A stretch of DNA of 41,407 nucleotides from UBA9865 sp035647835 (GTDB lineage: Bacteria > Bacillota > Dethiobacteria > Dethiobacterales > Dethiobacteraceae): assembly GCA_035647835.1 (NCBI GenBank), contig DASRMS010000010.1, positions 1-41,407 on the forward strand. The letters run 5' to 3'. Shown piece by piece: positions 24,061-33,459 of this stretch (the stretch's first letter is position 1; each line of letters opens with the position of its first letter). The notes beneath the pieces were generated by a model. It searched no databases and was not told where the DNA came from. It saw nothing but the letters and a program-made list of their open reading frames with translations. The position numbers and the translations under genes are program-made.

Positions 24061-24594
24061 CTATTTTACTTGCACACGTACTACTACCGGGATCTTGTCA
24101 AATATATAGACGGGAAAACCTTTAGCACTTAATTCTCCACTCATGGTTTGTTTAACCATTGTATAAACATTATCTCCAAACTGTTCAGCTAGTATTTGTG
24201 TATTAATGCCATCTAAAATTTGCCCAGTCGCGTTTTCTACATTCGTACGCATCTTTTCCCTCAATTGCGTCATCAGCTCTTCCGGCATAGAAAAAATAAA
24301 ACCGGCGATTTCCATGCGTTCTGAAAACTGATCATGCATTTCAGTTTCCACGATATGTGGTATTTCCGCTTTGGCGTCAGTAATAATTTTAGGGAGTTCC
24401 TGTTTTGCTTGGGAAACTACCTCTAATTCAATCGTGCGCGCCAACGCTTCACTGTCTAAGTGCACAGTCACCCCATAAGCAGCAACGTAGTAGAGGGCCA
24501 TGGCACTAAATACCACCACTACAGCTAAAGCACTGCCTACGCCAAATAAATATGACTTTCTATCCAAGACCCAACGATATTTACTTCTTCCCAT
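24061..24594 (-). CDS. unidentified membrane-anchored protein
   Basis: This 177-residue protein has a basic N-terminus, one membrane segment (about 15-40, FGVGSALAVVVVFSAMAL) and an extracytoplasmic part of about 135 residues. That part is helical and rich in Glu/Ile (VVSQAKQELPKIITDAKAEI, then VETEMHDQF and MPEELMTQLREKM). It ends in a short beta-type segment with FPVYIFDKIPVVVRVQVK. I do not recognise a family. The ATG follows GAAGAGGTGAAAA. An extended -10-like TGTTATACT lies about 50 bases upstream. It stands alone between codY and rpsB, where many Firmicutes have flagellar and chemotaxis genes. Confidence 0.8.
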   Translation of the reverse strand: MGRSKYRWVLDRKSYLFGVGSALAVVVVFSAMALYYVAAYGVTVHLDSEALARTIELEVVSQAKQELPKIITDAKAEIPHIVETEMHDQFSERMEIAGFIFSMPEELMTQLREKMRTNVENATGQILDGINTQILAEQFGDNVYTMVKQTMSGELSAKGFPVYIFDKIPVVVRVQVK

Positions 24595-24742
24595 TTTTCA
24601 CCTCTTCAGAACTAGTATGCATGTATTTGCCTATAACAATATAGTATAACAAATCTTGCTGTAAATTATGACTAACATAATTTTTTCAGCTAGGCTCACC
24701 TGGTTAAGGTGGGAAGCAAAATATCCTCTTGAATAAATGAAA

Positions 24743-24769
24743 GACGCGCCAGCTCAAAGCTTGCGCGCC
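24743..24769 (-). terminator. intrinsic terminator after codY
   Basis: On the minus strand GGCGCGCAAGCT pairs with AGCTGGCGCGTC (one mismatch, one wobble), followed by TTTCATTTATT. It closes the dprA-to-codY operon, starting 6 bases after the codY stop. Confidence 0.8.
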
Positions 24770-24774
24770 TACTT

Positions 24775-25536
24775 TTACATGGCTACGGCATTTCTTTTTT
24801 CTATTTGTTCAAGTAAATAGGGATTTTTCACTTTAATGTAAGTACCCTTCATTCCCAAGGAACGGGACTGAATCACACCGGCACTTTCGAATTTACGCAG
24901 CGCATTAACAATTACGGAACGTGTAATGCCAAGCTGATCTGCAATCTTACTGGCTACTAAAATCCCTTCATCACCATTGAGCTCTGCAAAGATGTTCTCT
25001 ACAGCTTCCAGTTCTGAATAAGAAAGTGTACCGATAGCCATCTGCACAACAGCTTTATTACGTGCTTCTTCTTCAATTTTATCAGCACGAATACGTAGTA
25101 CTTCCATACCGATCACCGTGGCACCATATTCTGCCAATACTAGATCTTCCGATCTGAAATCTTTGCCGTTCCGGGCCAGTAGGAGTGTGCCCAGTCGTTT
25201 TCCGCCGCCTAAAATAGGGATAATAGTGGTAGTATTATCTTTAAACAGAGCGTCTGTTTCGTCATGCTGCAAATTCACTTTTGATTCATCATAGCTAAGC
25301 AGCTGTCCATTGTAATCAGCTGGTAAGGTGTCACCTTCACTTAGCATTTCACCATTAAACTCATCAATTGCCGATATCCCGAGAATTTTTCCACTACGAT
25401 CAACAATATAGACATTGGCAGCAATCACATTTTTCAAAACTTCCGCCACATCTTTAAAATCTACGTGCTGACCTGCCGTTTTCTGAAGAATTTTATTAAT
25501 GCGGCGGGATTTTTCCAATAAGGCTTCAATTACCAT
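24775..25536 (-). CDS. codY: global transcriptional repressor CodY
   Basis: CodY senses GTP and branched-chain amino acids and represses nutrient-scavenging genes, including peptide importers, during rapid growth. I take the ATG at 25536 (253 residues), 9 bases after AAAGGA. The N-terminal GAF domain (about 1-155) includes VIAANVYIVDRSGKILGIS. The C-terminal helix-turn-helix has ASKIADQLGITRSVIVNALR followed by KFESAGVI, which is strongly conserved. It is the last gene of the xerC-hslV-hslU-codY block, the same arrangement as in Bacillus. It could regulate the nearby opp operon, but no CodY box was searched for systematically. Confidence 0.97.
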   Translation of the reverse strand: MVIEALLEKSRRINKILQKTAGQHVDFKDVAEVLKNVIAANVYIVDRSGKILGISAIDEFNGEMLSEGDTLPADYNGQLLSYDESKVNLQHDETDALFKDNTTTIIPILGGGKRLGTLLLARNGKDFRSEDLVLAEYGATVIGMEVLRIRADKIEEEARNKAVVQMAIGTLSYSELEAVENIFAELNGDEGILVASKIADQLGITRSVIVNALRKFESAGVIQSRSLGMKGTYIKVKNPYLLEQIEKRNAVAM

Positions 25537-25561
25537 ATTGATCATTCCTTTCTCTTTAGAA

Positions 25562-26983
25562 TTACAGAATATACCTGCTTAAATCCTTATTTTGTACAAT
25601 TTGCTGAATTTTATCCCGAATGTATTGTGCTGTGATCGTTACTTCTTGACCTGCGATCTCTGGCGCCGCAAAAGACAGGTCTTCCAATACTTTTTCCAAT
25701 ATTGTATGCAAACGCCTGGCCCCAATGTTCTCCATCTCTTGATTTAGGAGGCAGGCGGTTTTAGCAATTTCTCCAATGGCATCATCCGTGAAAATTATTT
25801 TTACACCTTCTGTGGCCAAAAGTTCAGTATACTGCTTAATTAAGGCATTTGCCGGTTCGGTCAATATGCGATAAAAATCTTCCTGTGTTAGACTATCCAG
25901 TTCAACGCGGATCGGAAAACGTCCTTGTAACTCAGGAATTAGATCCGATGGTTTAGCTACGTGGAAAGCTCCTGCGGCAATAAATAAAACATAATCTGTT
26001 TTTACAGGACCATATTTAGTGATGACCGTTGATCCTTCAACGATCGGTAAAATATCTCTCTGTACACCTTCGCGTGAGACATCAGGACCGCCTTTTAAGT
26101 CTTTACCCGCGATTTTATCGATCTCGTCTAAGAAAACAATTCCTGATTGTTCAGCTCTTTCTATCGCTTCTGCATGAACTTCATCCATCTCTATTAGTTT
26201 TTCTGCTTCTTCTTGCTGCAAAATCTTTCTTGCTTGCGCTACAGTAATTTTACGTGTTTTTCTCCGCTTGGGCAAAAATTGCCCCATAATGTCCTGAAAG
26301 TTAATGCCCATATCTTCCATACCGGAGCCAGGAATAATTTCCATCATCGGTGGACTAGCCTCAACTTCCATTTCTATAAGTTCATTTTCTAAGCTGCCAG
26401 CATGCAAACGTTGTGCCAGTATGGTTCTTTTTTCAGTACGTACTTGCTGCTCGCTCTGCGAATAATGGGGATCCTCTTCATTTTCTTCCTGCTCCTCTGG
26501 ACCGGAGAACAACAACGTTAAAGGATTTTGTACTTTCTTTTCTTTGGGGGGTTGTGGAAGTAACAGTTCTAAAAGACGTTCTTCTGCCAGTTGTTGTGCT
26601 TTTTCTTCCACAGCGCCCAGTTTCTCTGCCTGAATTATCCGTACTGAAGTTTCCACTAAGTCACGCACGATTGTTTCCACATCGCGTCCCACGTAGCCAA
26701 CTTCAGTAAATTTTGTCGCTTCAACTTTAACGAAAGGCGCATTTACCAACTTCGCTAAACGCCGAGCAATTTCTGTTTTCCCCACGCCTGTGGGGCCAAT
26801 CATAATAATATTCTTGGGAAATACTTCTTCACGAAAGTCAGCGGCTAATAGTTTGCGTCGATAACGATTCCGCAAGGCGACAGCCACACATTTTTTCGCC
26901 TCTTTTTGGCCCACTATATATTTATCCAGTTCTGCAACGACTTGCCTGGGGGTTAACTCTTCTCTATTTAACTGTTTTTCCAT
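25562..26983 (-). CDS. hslU: ATP-dependent protease ATPase subunit HslU (ClpY)
   Basis: HslU unfolds substrates and feeds them into the HslV peptidase. I take the ATG at 26983 (473 residues), just after the hslV stop. The longer frame overlaps hslV. Motifs are LTPRQVVAELDKYIVGQKEA, Walker A IGPTGVGKTEIARRLAKL, the pore loop GYVGRDVE and Walker B IVFLDEIDKI. A variable I domain of about 150 residues, rich in Glu/Gln, follows residue 130. The C-terminal LSRYIL tail inserts into HslV in known complexes. Confidence 0.97.
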   Translation of the reverse strand: MEKQLNREELTPRQVVAELDKYIVGQKEAKKCVAVALRNRYRRKLLAADFREEVFPKNIIMIGPTGVGKTEIARRLAKLVNAPFVKVEATKFTEVGYVGRDVETIVRDLVETSVRIIQAEKLGAVEEKAQQLAEERLLELLLPQPPKEKKVQNPLTLLFSGPEEQEENEEDPHYSQSEQQVRTEKRTILAQRLHAGSLENELIEMEVEASPPMMEIIPGSGMEDMGINFQDIMGQFLPKRRKTRKITVAQARKILQQEEAEKLIEMDEVHAEAIERAEQSGIVFLDEIDKIAGKDLKGGPDVSREGVQRDILPIVEGSTVITKYGPVKTDYVLFIAAGAFHVAKPSDLIPELQGRFPIRVELDSLTQEDFYRILTEPANALIKQYTELLATEGVKIIFTDDAIGEIAKTACLLNQEMENIGARRLHTILEKVLEDLSFAAPEIAGQEVTITAQYIRDKIQQIVQNKDLSRYIL

Positions 26984-26987
26984 GTAA

Positions 26988-27518
26988 TTATAGTACCTCC
27001 AGCACAATTCTATCATTGGTATAGATACATATTTCACCAGCGATTTCCAAAGCACGTCTGGCAATCTCGCCAGCATCCATTTTAGTATACCGACTTAAGG
27101 CACGCGCCGCTGCTAAAGCATAAGGACTGCCTGACCCTATAGCTGTTACACCGTCATCCGGCTCAATAATTTCACCATTGCCTGAGATGACTAAAATGCC
27201 AGTTAAATCCCCAACAATAAGCAGGGCCTCTAAACGACGCATTACACGGTCAGTTCTCCAGTCTTTAGCTAACTCGATGGCGGCGCGACGCAAATTACCT
27301 TGATATTTTTCCAACTGCTCCTCATATCTTTCAAAGAGCGTGAAAGCATCTGCCACTGAACCAGCAAAACCTGCCAGCACCTTGCCTTGGTAAATACGAC
27401 GAACTTTAACGGCTTGGTGCTTCATGATTGTCTTATCGCCAAAAGTAACTTGCCCATCACCAGCGAGGGCACAGCGACCATCCTTGATCACAGCCACTAT
27501 TGTTGTTGCACGAAACAT
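26988..27518 (-). CDS. hslV: ATP-dependent protease peptidase subunit HslV (ClpQ)
   Basis: HslV is a proteasome-like peptidase of two hexameric rings capped by HslU. The 176-residue protein begins MFRATTIVAV, so removal of four residues would expose Thr5 as the N-terminal nucleophile. Bacillus subtilis uses Ser instead, as I recall. Later features are GDGQVTFGDKTIMKH and the SGNGEIIEPDDGVTAIGSGS block. The ATG follows AAGGAGTAGATT. It lies 10 bases after xerC and 4 bases before hslU. Confidence 0.97.
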   Translation of the reverse strand: MFRATTIVAVIKDGRCALAGDGQVTFGDKTIMKHQAVKVRRIYQGKVLAGFAGSVADAFTLFERYEEQLEKYQGNLRRAAIELAKDWRTDRVMRRLEALLIVGDLTGILVISGNGEIIEPDDGVTAIGSGSPYALAAARALSRYTKMDAGEIARRALEIAGEICIYTNDRIVLEVL

Positions 27519-27528
27519 AATCTACTCC

Positions 27529-28425
27529 TTACGCCCGAGGGTGGGCACCATGATATACTTCTTTTAAGCGGTCACGTGTCAGATGAGTATAGATTTGTGT
27601 TGTAGAAAGATTAATATGTCCTAATAATTCTTGAACCGCTCGTAAGTCCGCACCGGCATTCAGTAAGTGCGTGGCAAAACTATGCCGAATACTATGAGGA
27701 CTAATGCCGTGCGTCAAACTGGCCTGCTGTACATATTTGTCTACAATCCGCCTAACCCCTCTATCTGAGAGCCGCGTACCATACTTGTTCAGCCACAGTG
27801 CTTGCTCTCGCTCTCCAGCACTGTTCTTACGCAGCAGCTGCGGTCTGGCTTCATGCAGATAGCGCTGCACTGCGTTACAAGCGCAACGACCTAGTGGCAC
27901 CATTCTTTCCCGTGCGCCCTTACCTTTAACAATAAACTGACCCAGGTGTAAATCCATCGTCTGCACATTAAGCGCCACAAGTTCACCCACGCGCACACCT
28001 GAGGCGTACATAACTTCTAAAAGAGCAGCGTCTCGCTGTCCCGCTGGGGTTTTAGCATCAGGGGCGTCTAATAGACGGATCATTTCTTCTGGATAAAGAA
28101 AGATGGGCAGCTTTTTTCCTACACGGGGAGTGGACACACTATGCCAAGTTTTATCCTCAAGCAATTCCTCCCTATTTAAATAACGTAGAAAAGAACGAAT
28201 AGCAGAAAGCTTGCGGGCAATCGTACGCCGCTCGTAAGCTTTTTTTTGTAGTAAGGCTAAATATTGCCGTAAGGTCATATAATCGATTGACGATATTTCA
28301 ATAGCTTCTTTTTCTAAAAAGGAGGCGAATTGCGCTAAATCCTCTGCATAATTACGGATAGTATGGTAAGATGCGTTTTTCTCTACTTGTAAATAAGATA
28401 AAAAACCATCTATCCAGTGTATCAT
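27529..28425 (-). CDS. xerC: tyrosine recombinase XerC (CodV)
   Basis: XerC with its partner resolves chromosome dimers at dif. I take the ATG at 28425 (298 residues), 11 bases after AAAGGAG. The N-terminal SAM-like core-binding domain covers about 1-90. The catalytic domain has the Arg in ASGVRVGELVAL, a Lys in VKGKGARERMVPL, HSIRHSFATHLL, GHINLSTTQIYTHL and the nucleophile Tyr in that last motif. All six conserved residues appear present. Gene order xerC-hslV-hslU-codY matches Bacillus, supporting the XerC rather than XerD assignment. Confidence 0.93.
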   Translation of the reverse strand: MIHWIDGFLSYLQVEKNASYHTIRNYAEDLAQFASFLEKEAIEISSIDYMTLRQYLALLQKKAYERRTIARKLSAIRSFLRYLNREELLEDKTWHSVSTPRVGKKLPIFLYPEEMIRLLDAPDAKTPAGQRDAALLEVMYASGVRVGELVALNVQTMDLHLGQFIVKGKGARERMVPLGRCACNAVQRYLHEARPQLLRKNSAGEREQALWLNKYGTRLSDRGVRRIVDKYVQQASLTHGISPHSIRHSFATHLLNAGADLRAVQELLGHINLSTTQIYTHLTRDRLKEVYHGAHPRA

Positions 28426-28515
28426 TCGACGAAAATCTCCTTTTTCAAAATATTTTAACATATTGCAGTACCATTGGCAAGTAAGAAATGGTGAAAGGTG
28501 AAATTTGTGTCAATG

Positions 28516-29838
28516 TTAATAATTCGTTAACGTCGTTTTCTGCCATGCTTCCAATTCGGTTAAGGCGCGTTCGGCTAAGGCCAATTTTCTTTTTTTCTTT
28601 GGTATGCGCTGAGCAAGTGGTGGCAGCAGACCAAAGTTAACATTCATAGGCTGAAAATTATTTGGGTCTGCTGTAGTAATATAGTGCGTAAGAGCTCCGT
28701 GTGCAGAGGCAGCCGGCCAAATTTGGGGCTCTTTTGCTGCTAGCTGGCGTGCGGCGTTAAGACCGGCAATTAGGCCCATAGCGGCCGACTCTACATAACC
28801 TTCTACTCCGGTCATCTGACCGGCAAAAAAGAGTTGAGGATTGCCGGCAAACTGTAAAGTTGCCTTTAATACTTGGGGAGCATTGATGTAGGTGTTACGG
28901 TGCATGACGCCGTAGCGTACAAATTCTGCCTTTTCCAAACCAGATATCATACCGAAAACGCGCTTTTGTTCCGGCCAGCGCAAACGAGTCTGAAAACCAA
29001 CGATATTGTAAAGGGACGCTGCAGCATTATCTTGACGTAACTGCACCACAGCATAGGGTTGTTTACCCGTATGGGGATCTTTTAGCCCGACAGGCTTCAT
29101 GGGTCCATACAATAAAGTTTCAAAACCTCGTACCGCCATTACTTCAACTGGCATACAACCTTCGAAATATTTTTTTTCTTCTACACTATCGTGACCTTCG
29201 TACACTTCAGCGGTGGTTAAGGCTTCATAAAAACTTTTATATTCTTCCTTGCCAAGCGGGCAATTCAGATAATCGGCTGTTCCCTTATCATAACGGGAGG
29301 CTTTGAAGACACGCTCCATATCAATAGATTCTGCTGTCAGAATTGGTGCTGCCGCATCATAAAAATGCAGCGATGATTGCCCGGTAAGTTCACCAATTTT
29401 TTGTGCTAAAGTTTCTGAAGTCAGCGGGCCTGTGGCTATAATTACAGGACCGTTTGTCGTCTCGGGGATTTCTGTTACTTCTTGCTCGCGACAAGTAATA
29501 AGTGGATGATTAGTAATCGCCTCTGTTACTCCTTGCGCAAAAGCTTCACGATCAACAGCCAAGGCACCACCTGCCGGCACAGCATATTTATCTGCCTGCG
29601 CCATTATCAGCGAATTTTGTCGACGCATTTCTTCCTTTAACAAACCTACAGCATTTTCTAGAGAAGCGCCGCGAAAGGAATTACTGCACACCAATTCAGC
29701 TAAAGCGGCCGTATGGTGAGCAGGCGTCATCTTCTGGGGACGCATTTCCAGTAGTAACACTTCACAGCCGCTTTGGGCTGCTTGCCAAGCAGCTTCAGCT
29801 CCTGCTAAACCGCCGCCGACGATAGTAATTTTAGCCAT
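28516..29838 (-). CDS. trmFO: FADH2/folate-dependent tRNA (uracil-54-C5)-methyltransferase TrmFO
   Basis: TrmFO methylates U54 of the tRNA T-loop using methylene-tetrahydrofolate and FAD. I take the ATG at 29838 (440 residues), after AGGAGGGGTTCGC. Motifs are ITIVGGGLAGAEAAWQAAQS (FAD binding), LLEMRP, VCSNSFRG and ATGPLTSETLAQ. The second half has TRLRWPEQKRVF and GQMTGVEGYVESAAMGLIAG. It overlaps topA by 8 bases and precedes xerC. Confidence 0.96.
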   Translation of the reverse strand: MAKITIVGGGLAGAEAAWQAAQSGCEVLLLEMRPQKMTPAHHTAALAELVCSNSFRGASLENAVGLLKEEMRRQNSLIMAQADKYAVPAGGALAVDREAFAQGVTEAITNHPLITCREQEVTEIPETTNGPVIIATGPLTSETLAQKIGELTGQSSLHFYDAAAPILTAESIDMERVFKASRYDKGTADYLNCPLGKEEYKSFYEALTTAEVYEGHDSVEEKKYFEGCMPVEVMAVRGFETLLYGPMKPVGLKDPHTGKQPYAVVQLRQDNAAASLYNIVGFQTRLRWPEQKRVFGMISGLEKAEFVRYGVMHRNTYINAPQVLKATLQFAGNPQLFFAGQMTGVEGYVESAAMGLIAGLNAARQLAAKEPQIWPAASAHGALTHYITTADPNNFQPMNVNFGLLPPLAQRIPKKKRKLALAERALTELEAWQKTTLTNY

Positions 29839-31957
29839 GCGAACCCCTCCTAGATGCTTGCTTTTTACTAGCTTTAGTTTGTTTTTTATTTTCTGCAGCG
29901 TCATTTAAAATGAGGCCGCACTCTTGATTGGCACATTGTAGTTTTTTACCTTTAAGCACCGTTAAATAACCACACTGTGGACATTTTTCTTTTTGCGGCA
30001 GATTCCAGGTGGTGAATTCACACTCGGGATAACCGCTGCAGCCATAAAACACTCGTCCCCGTTTTGTTTTTCTTTCTACCAACATTTTACCGCATTCCGG
30101 GCAGGGGACATCCAGCTCTTTAATAATTGGTTTAGCAAAACGGCATTCAGGAAAGCCAGGGCAGGCCAAGAATTTGCCATACCGTCCCATTTTGTATACT
30201 AAATTTCGTCCACAGTTGGGACAGACTTCCTCACTTACCTCAGGTTTAATCTCTACTTTTTCCATATGTTCTTCCGCCACTTTCAGACGGATGGCGAAAC
30301 TGTTATAAAAAGCCCTAATCACATCAACCCAATATTCTTTTCCCTCAGCGATTTGATCTAGTTTTTCTTCTAACTGCGCCGTAAAGTCTACATCGATAAT
30401 GTCGGGAAAAAACTCCAGTAATTGTTCCAAGACAATTCGTCCCAGTTCAGTAGCGTAAAAAACTTTTTTCTCCCGGATGATATAACCCCTCGTCTGCAGT
30501 GTCCCGATGATGGAGGCATAAGTACTAGGACGCCCCACGCCTTTTTCCTCTAAAGTCTTGACTAACATTGCTTCACTAAAGCGCGGTGGCGGTTGTGTAA
30601 AATGTTGTTCTGGTTTAAATGCCAGCAATTTTAATTTCTGCCCGGCCGTTAACTCAGGCAGCAGACCGCCTTCTTCCGTTTCTTCAACATCTCGACCTTC
30701 AATATATAATTTCATAAAGCCATCAAATTTTATTTGTGACCCTGTTGCCCTGAATTCATACGTACTGACATTAATTTTAGCTGTAACTGTGTCATAGACC
30801 GCAGGACTCATTTGACTGGCAGCTAAACGCTCCCAGATTAACTTATACAAGCGATATTGATCACGGGATAAAAACTCTTTCATCCTTGCTGGCGTATAGT
30901 CAACTGCTGTCGGCCGAATGGCTTCATGCGCTTCTTGCGCTCCCTTTCTGGCCGCGTAAACCGGTGGTTTGTCAGGCAGATACTGCTTGCCATATTCCTC
31001 GCTGATGTAAGCGCGGACTGCCATTTGTGCATCATGAGAGATTCTGGTGGCATCTGTACGGATATAGGTTACTAAACCCACTACACCCTCTTTGCCAATT
31101 TTTAATCCTTCATATAGCTGCTGGGCTACAGACATCGTTTTGCGCGTTGTAAAACCCAATTTCCGGGAAGCCTCTTGCTGCAGGCTGCTGGTCGTAAATG
31201 GTGGCGCCGGTCTTCTTCTGCGTTCTCGCTTTTTTACATCGGCTACGATAAAATCATGACCTTTAAGCTCTGCAAGCAAACGATCCACTTCTTCTTTCGT
31301 CGCCGGGACCTGTTTTTTACCCTGCTGACCATAGTATCGAGCGAGAAAAGCAGCTTTTTCTACCTGCAGGTTGGCATCTAGTGTCCAATATTCTTCCGCT
31401 TGGAAACGATCTATTTCATCTTCTCTTTCCACAATTAAGCGTAACGCTACAGATTGAACACGACCAGCTGAAAGACCCTTTTTGACTTTTTTCCAGAGCA
31501 ATGGTGATATTTTATAACCCACCAAACGATCAAACACGCGGCGTGCTTGCTGCGCATCCACACGATCTTCGTCAATTAAGCGCGGCTCCTTAAAAGCCTC
31601 TTTTACGGCTTTTTTTGTGATTTCATGAAATTCAACTCTACAGGGTATATCCTGCTGCAGCTTAAGTGCCCGCGCTAAATGCCAGCAGATTGCTTCGCCC
31701 TCTCGATCGGGGTCAGCGGCTAAAAATACTTTTTTGGCATCCTTGCTGGCATTTTTCAATTCTTTTAAGACTTTGCCCTTGCCCCTGATTGTTATATACT
31801 TTGGTGTAAAATTGTTTTCTATATCAATCCCAATTTGGCTTTTAGGTAAATCTATCACATGACCTAAAGAAGCTATAACCTTGTAGCGTGAGCCTAAATA
31901 CCTTTTAATTGCTTTAGCTTTTGTCGGTGATTCAACAACCACCAGATAATCTGACAT
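29831..31957 (-). CDS. topA: DNA topoisomerase I
   Basis: TopA relaxes negative supercoils through a covalent tyrosine intermediate. I take the ATG at 31957 (708 residues), after GGGGGT. The Toprim domain starts with DYLVVVESPTKAKAIKRYLG and has FLAADPDREGEAICWHLA. The active-site Tyr is in GLVTYIRTDATRIS (about residue 300). The C-terminus carries three four-cysteine zinc ribbons: CPNC..GRYGKFLACPGFPEC, CPECG..FYGCSGYPEC, and CPQCG..LQCANQEC. It ends in a Lys-rich tail and overlaps trmFO by 8 bases. Confidence 0.98.
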   Translation of the reverse strand: MSDYLVVVESPTKAKAIKRYLGSRYKVIASLGHVIDLPKSQIGIDIENNFTPKYITIRGKGKVLKELKNASKDAKKVFLAADPDREGEAICWHLARALKLQQDIPCRVEFHEITKKAVKEAFKEPRLIDEDRVDAQQARRVFDRLVGYKISPLLWKKVKKGLSAGRVQSVALRLIVEREDEIDRFQAEEYWTLDANLQVEKAAFLARYYGQQGKKQVPATKEEVDRLLAELKGHDFIVADVKKRERRRRPAPPFTTSSLQQEASRKLGFTTRKTMSVAQQLYEGLKIGKEGVVGLVTYIRTDATRISHDAQMAVRAYISEEYGKQYLPDKPPVYAARKGAQEAHEAIRPTAVDYTPARMKEFLSRDQYRLYKLIWERLAASQMSPAVYDTVTAKINVSTYEFRATGSQIKFDGFMKLYIEGRDVEETEEGGLLPELTAGQKLKLLAFKPEQHFTQPPPRFSEAMLVKTLEEKGVGRPSTYASIIGTLQTRGYIIREKKVFYATELGRIVLEQLLEFFPDIIDVDFTAQLEEKLDQIAEGKEYWVDVIRAFYNSFAIRLKVAEEHMEKVEIKPEVSEEVCPNCGRNLVYKMGRYGKFLACPGFPECRFAKPIIKELDVPCPECGKMLVERKTKRGRVFYGCSGYPECEFTTWNLPQKEKCPQCGYLTVLKGKKLQCANQECGLILNDAAENKKQTKASKKQASRRGSHG

Positions 31958-32012
31958 TTGGCACCCCCAAAACATCCTCTACTTTCTACTACATATACCA
32001 ATTTCATAATCC

Positions 32013-33086
32013 CTATACACGTAAATAAAAGTTTCCTGATAATTTCTGCAAAAAACCAGCTAATTCTAGTTCTACAAGCACACTTGACAATTCCGCCGCG
32101 GTTAAGTTTGTTGCTTTAATCAGCTGATCAAAATGTGTGGGTTCGTACTCTAAAGCTGAGATTACCAAAGCTTGAACAGCAGTTAATTCTAGCGCAGCCA
32201 CTGTTTCCAACAACACATTTTGTCCTAGATATTGCAAGACGTCTGCTGCACTCTCGGCAACAGCTGCCCCTTCTTTAATTAAACGATGACAACCACGGCT
32301 GGTAGGGCTATGAATACTTCCCGGGACTGCAAAAACTTCCCGGCCCTGCTCTAAAGCACAATCCGCAGTAATCAAAGCACCACTCTTCTCTGCTGCTTCC
32401 ACCACAATTGTTGCTTGGGATAAACCGCTAATAATCCGGTTGCGCATCGGGAAATGAGCCGGTTTAGGTTGTGCCCCGGGCGGAAACTCACTGATGACAA
32501 CACCACTTTGCACAATTTTTTCTCTTAAAGCACGATTTTCCGGTGGATAACAAATGTCCAGGCCGCTGCCCAAAACAGCAGCTGTGAGCCCGTTTGCCTG
32601 TAAAGCACCCAGATGGGCGTGACTATCAATGCCTCGTGCCAGGCCGCTGATGATTACTACACCAGCACTGGCCAGTTCTCCGGCAAACTTTTCTGCGGCA
32701 GCTCGTCCATAGGCTGTAGCTTTACGCGAACCCACAATAGCAACGCTAAATTGCGATAAACAACTAATGTCACCACGATAATATAAAACAACTGGTGGAT
32801 CATATATTTCACGTAAAATTTGCGGATAACCCTCATCTGCCAAGGTAAGGATACTGATCCCCAGCCGCTGACAACGCTGCCATTCATCTTGGGGATTAAT
32901 TTGTCCTCGTTCCCGTAAAAAGGTGGCGCTAACTTTCACTGGTAAACCTAGCTGCTCAAGTTCTCCCGGCTCCACAGTAAAAGCTCTCTGGGCACTGCCA
33001 TAGGCAGTTATCAGCTGGCTGATACGGCGTGCACCTAACACGGAAACACGATTCAAAGCCAACCAATACGGTAAATCACTCATCAT
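32013..33086 (-). CDS. dprA: DNA-processing protein DprA
   Basis: DprA loads RecA on incoming single-stranded DNA during transformation. The 357-residue protein has an N-terminal SAM-like helical region (LALNRVSVLGARRISQLI), then the Rossmann DNA-processing domain with AIVGSRKATAYGRAAAEKFA, ISGLARGIDSHAHLGAL and AVLGSGLDICYPPENR. A C-terminal winged-helix domain ends it. The start is ATG at 33086 or the next codon, after GAAAGGGGTAAA. It opens the dprA-topA-trmFO-xerC-hslVU-codY unit. Confidence 0.95.
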   Translation of the reverse strand: MMSDLPYWLALNRVSVLGARRISQLITAYGSAQRAFTVEPGELEQLGLPVKVSATFLRERGQINPQDEWQRCQRLGISILTLADEGYPQILREIYDPPVVLYYRGDISCLSQFSVAIVGSRKATAYGRAAAEKFAGELASAGVVIISGLARGIDSHAHLGALQANGLTAAVLGSGLDICYPPENRALREKIVQSGVVISEFPPGAQPKPAHFPMRNRIISGLSQATIVVEAAEKSGALITADCALEQGREVFAVPGSIHSPTSRGCHRLIKEGAAVAESAADVLQYLGQNVLLETVAALELTAVQALVISALEYEPTHFDQLIKATNLTAAELSSVLVELELAGFLQKLSGNFYLRV

Positions 33087-33264
33087 TTTACCCCTTTCGG
33101 CACTTTGCTTTAGATTCTACGCAACCTGAAGGATTCCTGCACATTTCCATTTTTTTGCACAACAGAATTTTATGCACTTAACAGCAGTTAAGCCTGAACT
33201 GGTCCGGCTTAATACTAGCCAGCTTAAGTTTAAGCGCGGTTTTAGGCAGCCAAGCATTTTTTGT

Positions 33265-33293
33265 ATTATACCATACGCACTCAACACGAACAA
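33265..33293 (-). promoter_or_regulatory. sigma-A-type promoter of the dprA operon
   Basis: TTGTTC (33288-33293) and TATAAT (33265-33270) on the minus strand are 17 bases apart, and a TG one base upstream of the -10 element extends it. It would start the transcript about 170 bases before dprA. Confidence 0.75.
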
Positions 33294-33368
33294 GCGTTCC
33301 GCCTACTTTTGCGTAATTATTCAGAAACTTAACTAGCTGCTAATCGTCATAGTCATAGAGGAAATAAT

Positions 33369-33391
33369 AGCGACGCCTGAGGGCGTCGTTT
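33369..33391 (+). terminator. hairpin terminator with its T run on the plus strand
   Basis: CGACGCC and GGCGTCG form a 7-bp stem with a TGAG loop, followed on the plus strand by TTTTTCTCT. On the minus strand the tail is CTATTATTTCC, less suitable but perhaps enough to end the small gene at 33460. No plus-strand gene is visible upstream, so either it works mainly on the minus strand or it ends an unseen plus-strand RNA. Confidence 0.55.
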
Positions 33392-33459
33392 TTCTCTAGA
33401 GGCATTTTTTACTAGTGACAGAGAACTAAACAAGGCTGCAAGCTGCTCCCTATCGCCTA

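Larger units (their letters stand above)
33087..33459. other. gene-free interval with the dprA leader and a hairpin terminator
   Basis: I see no coding frame here. It holds the dprA promoter (33265-33293) and a leader of about 170 bases. The leader contains TTAAGCC/GGCTTAA (a 7-bp inverted repeat with an 11-base spacer, 33192-33216). A separate hairpin terminator lies at 33369-33391. Confidence 0.6.
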
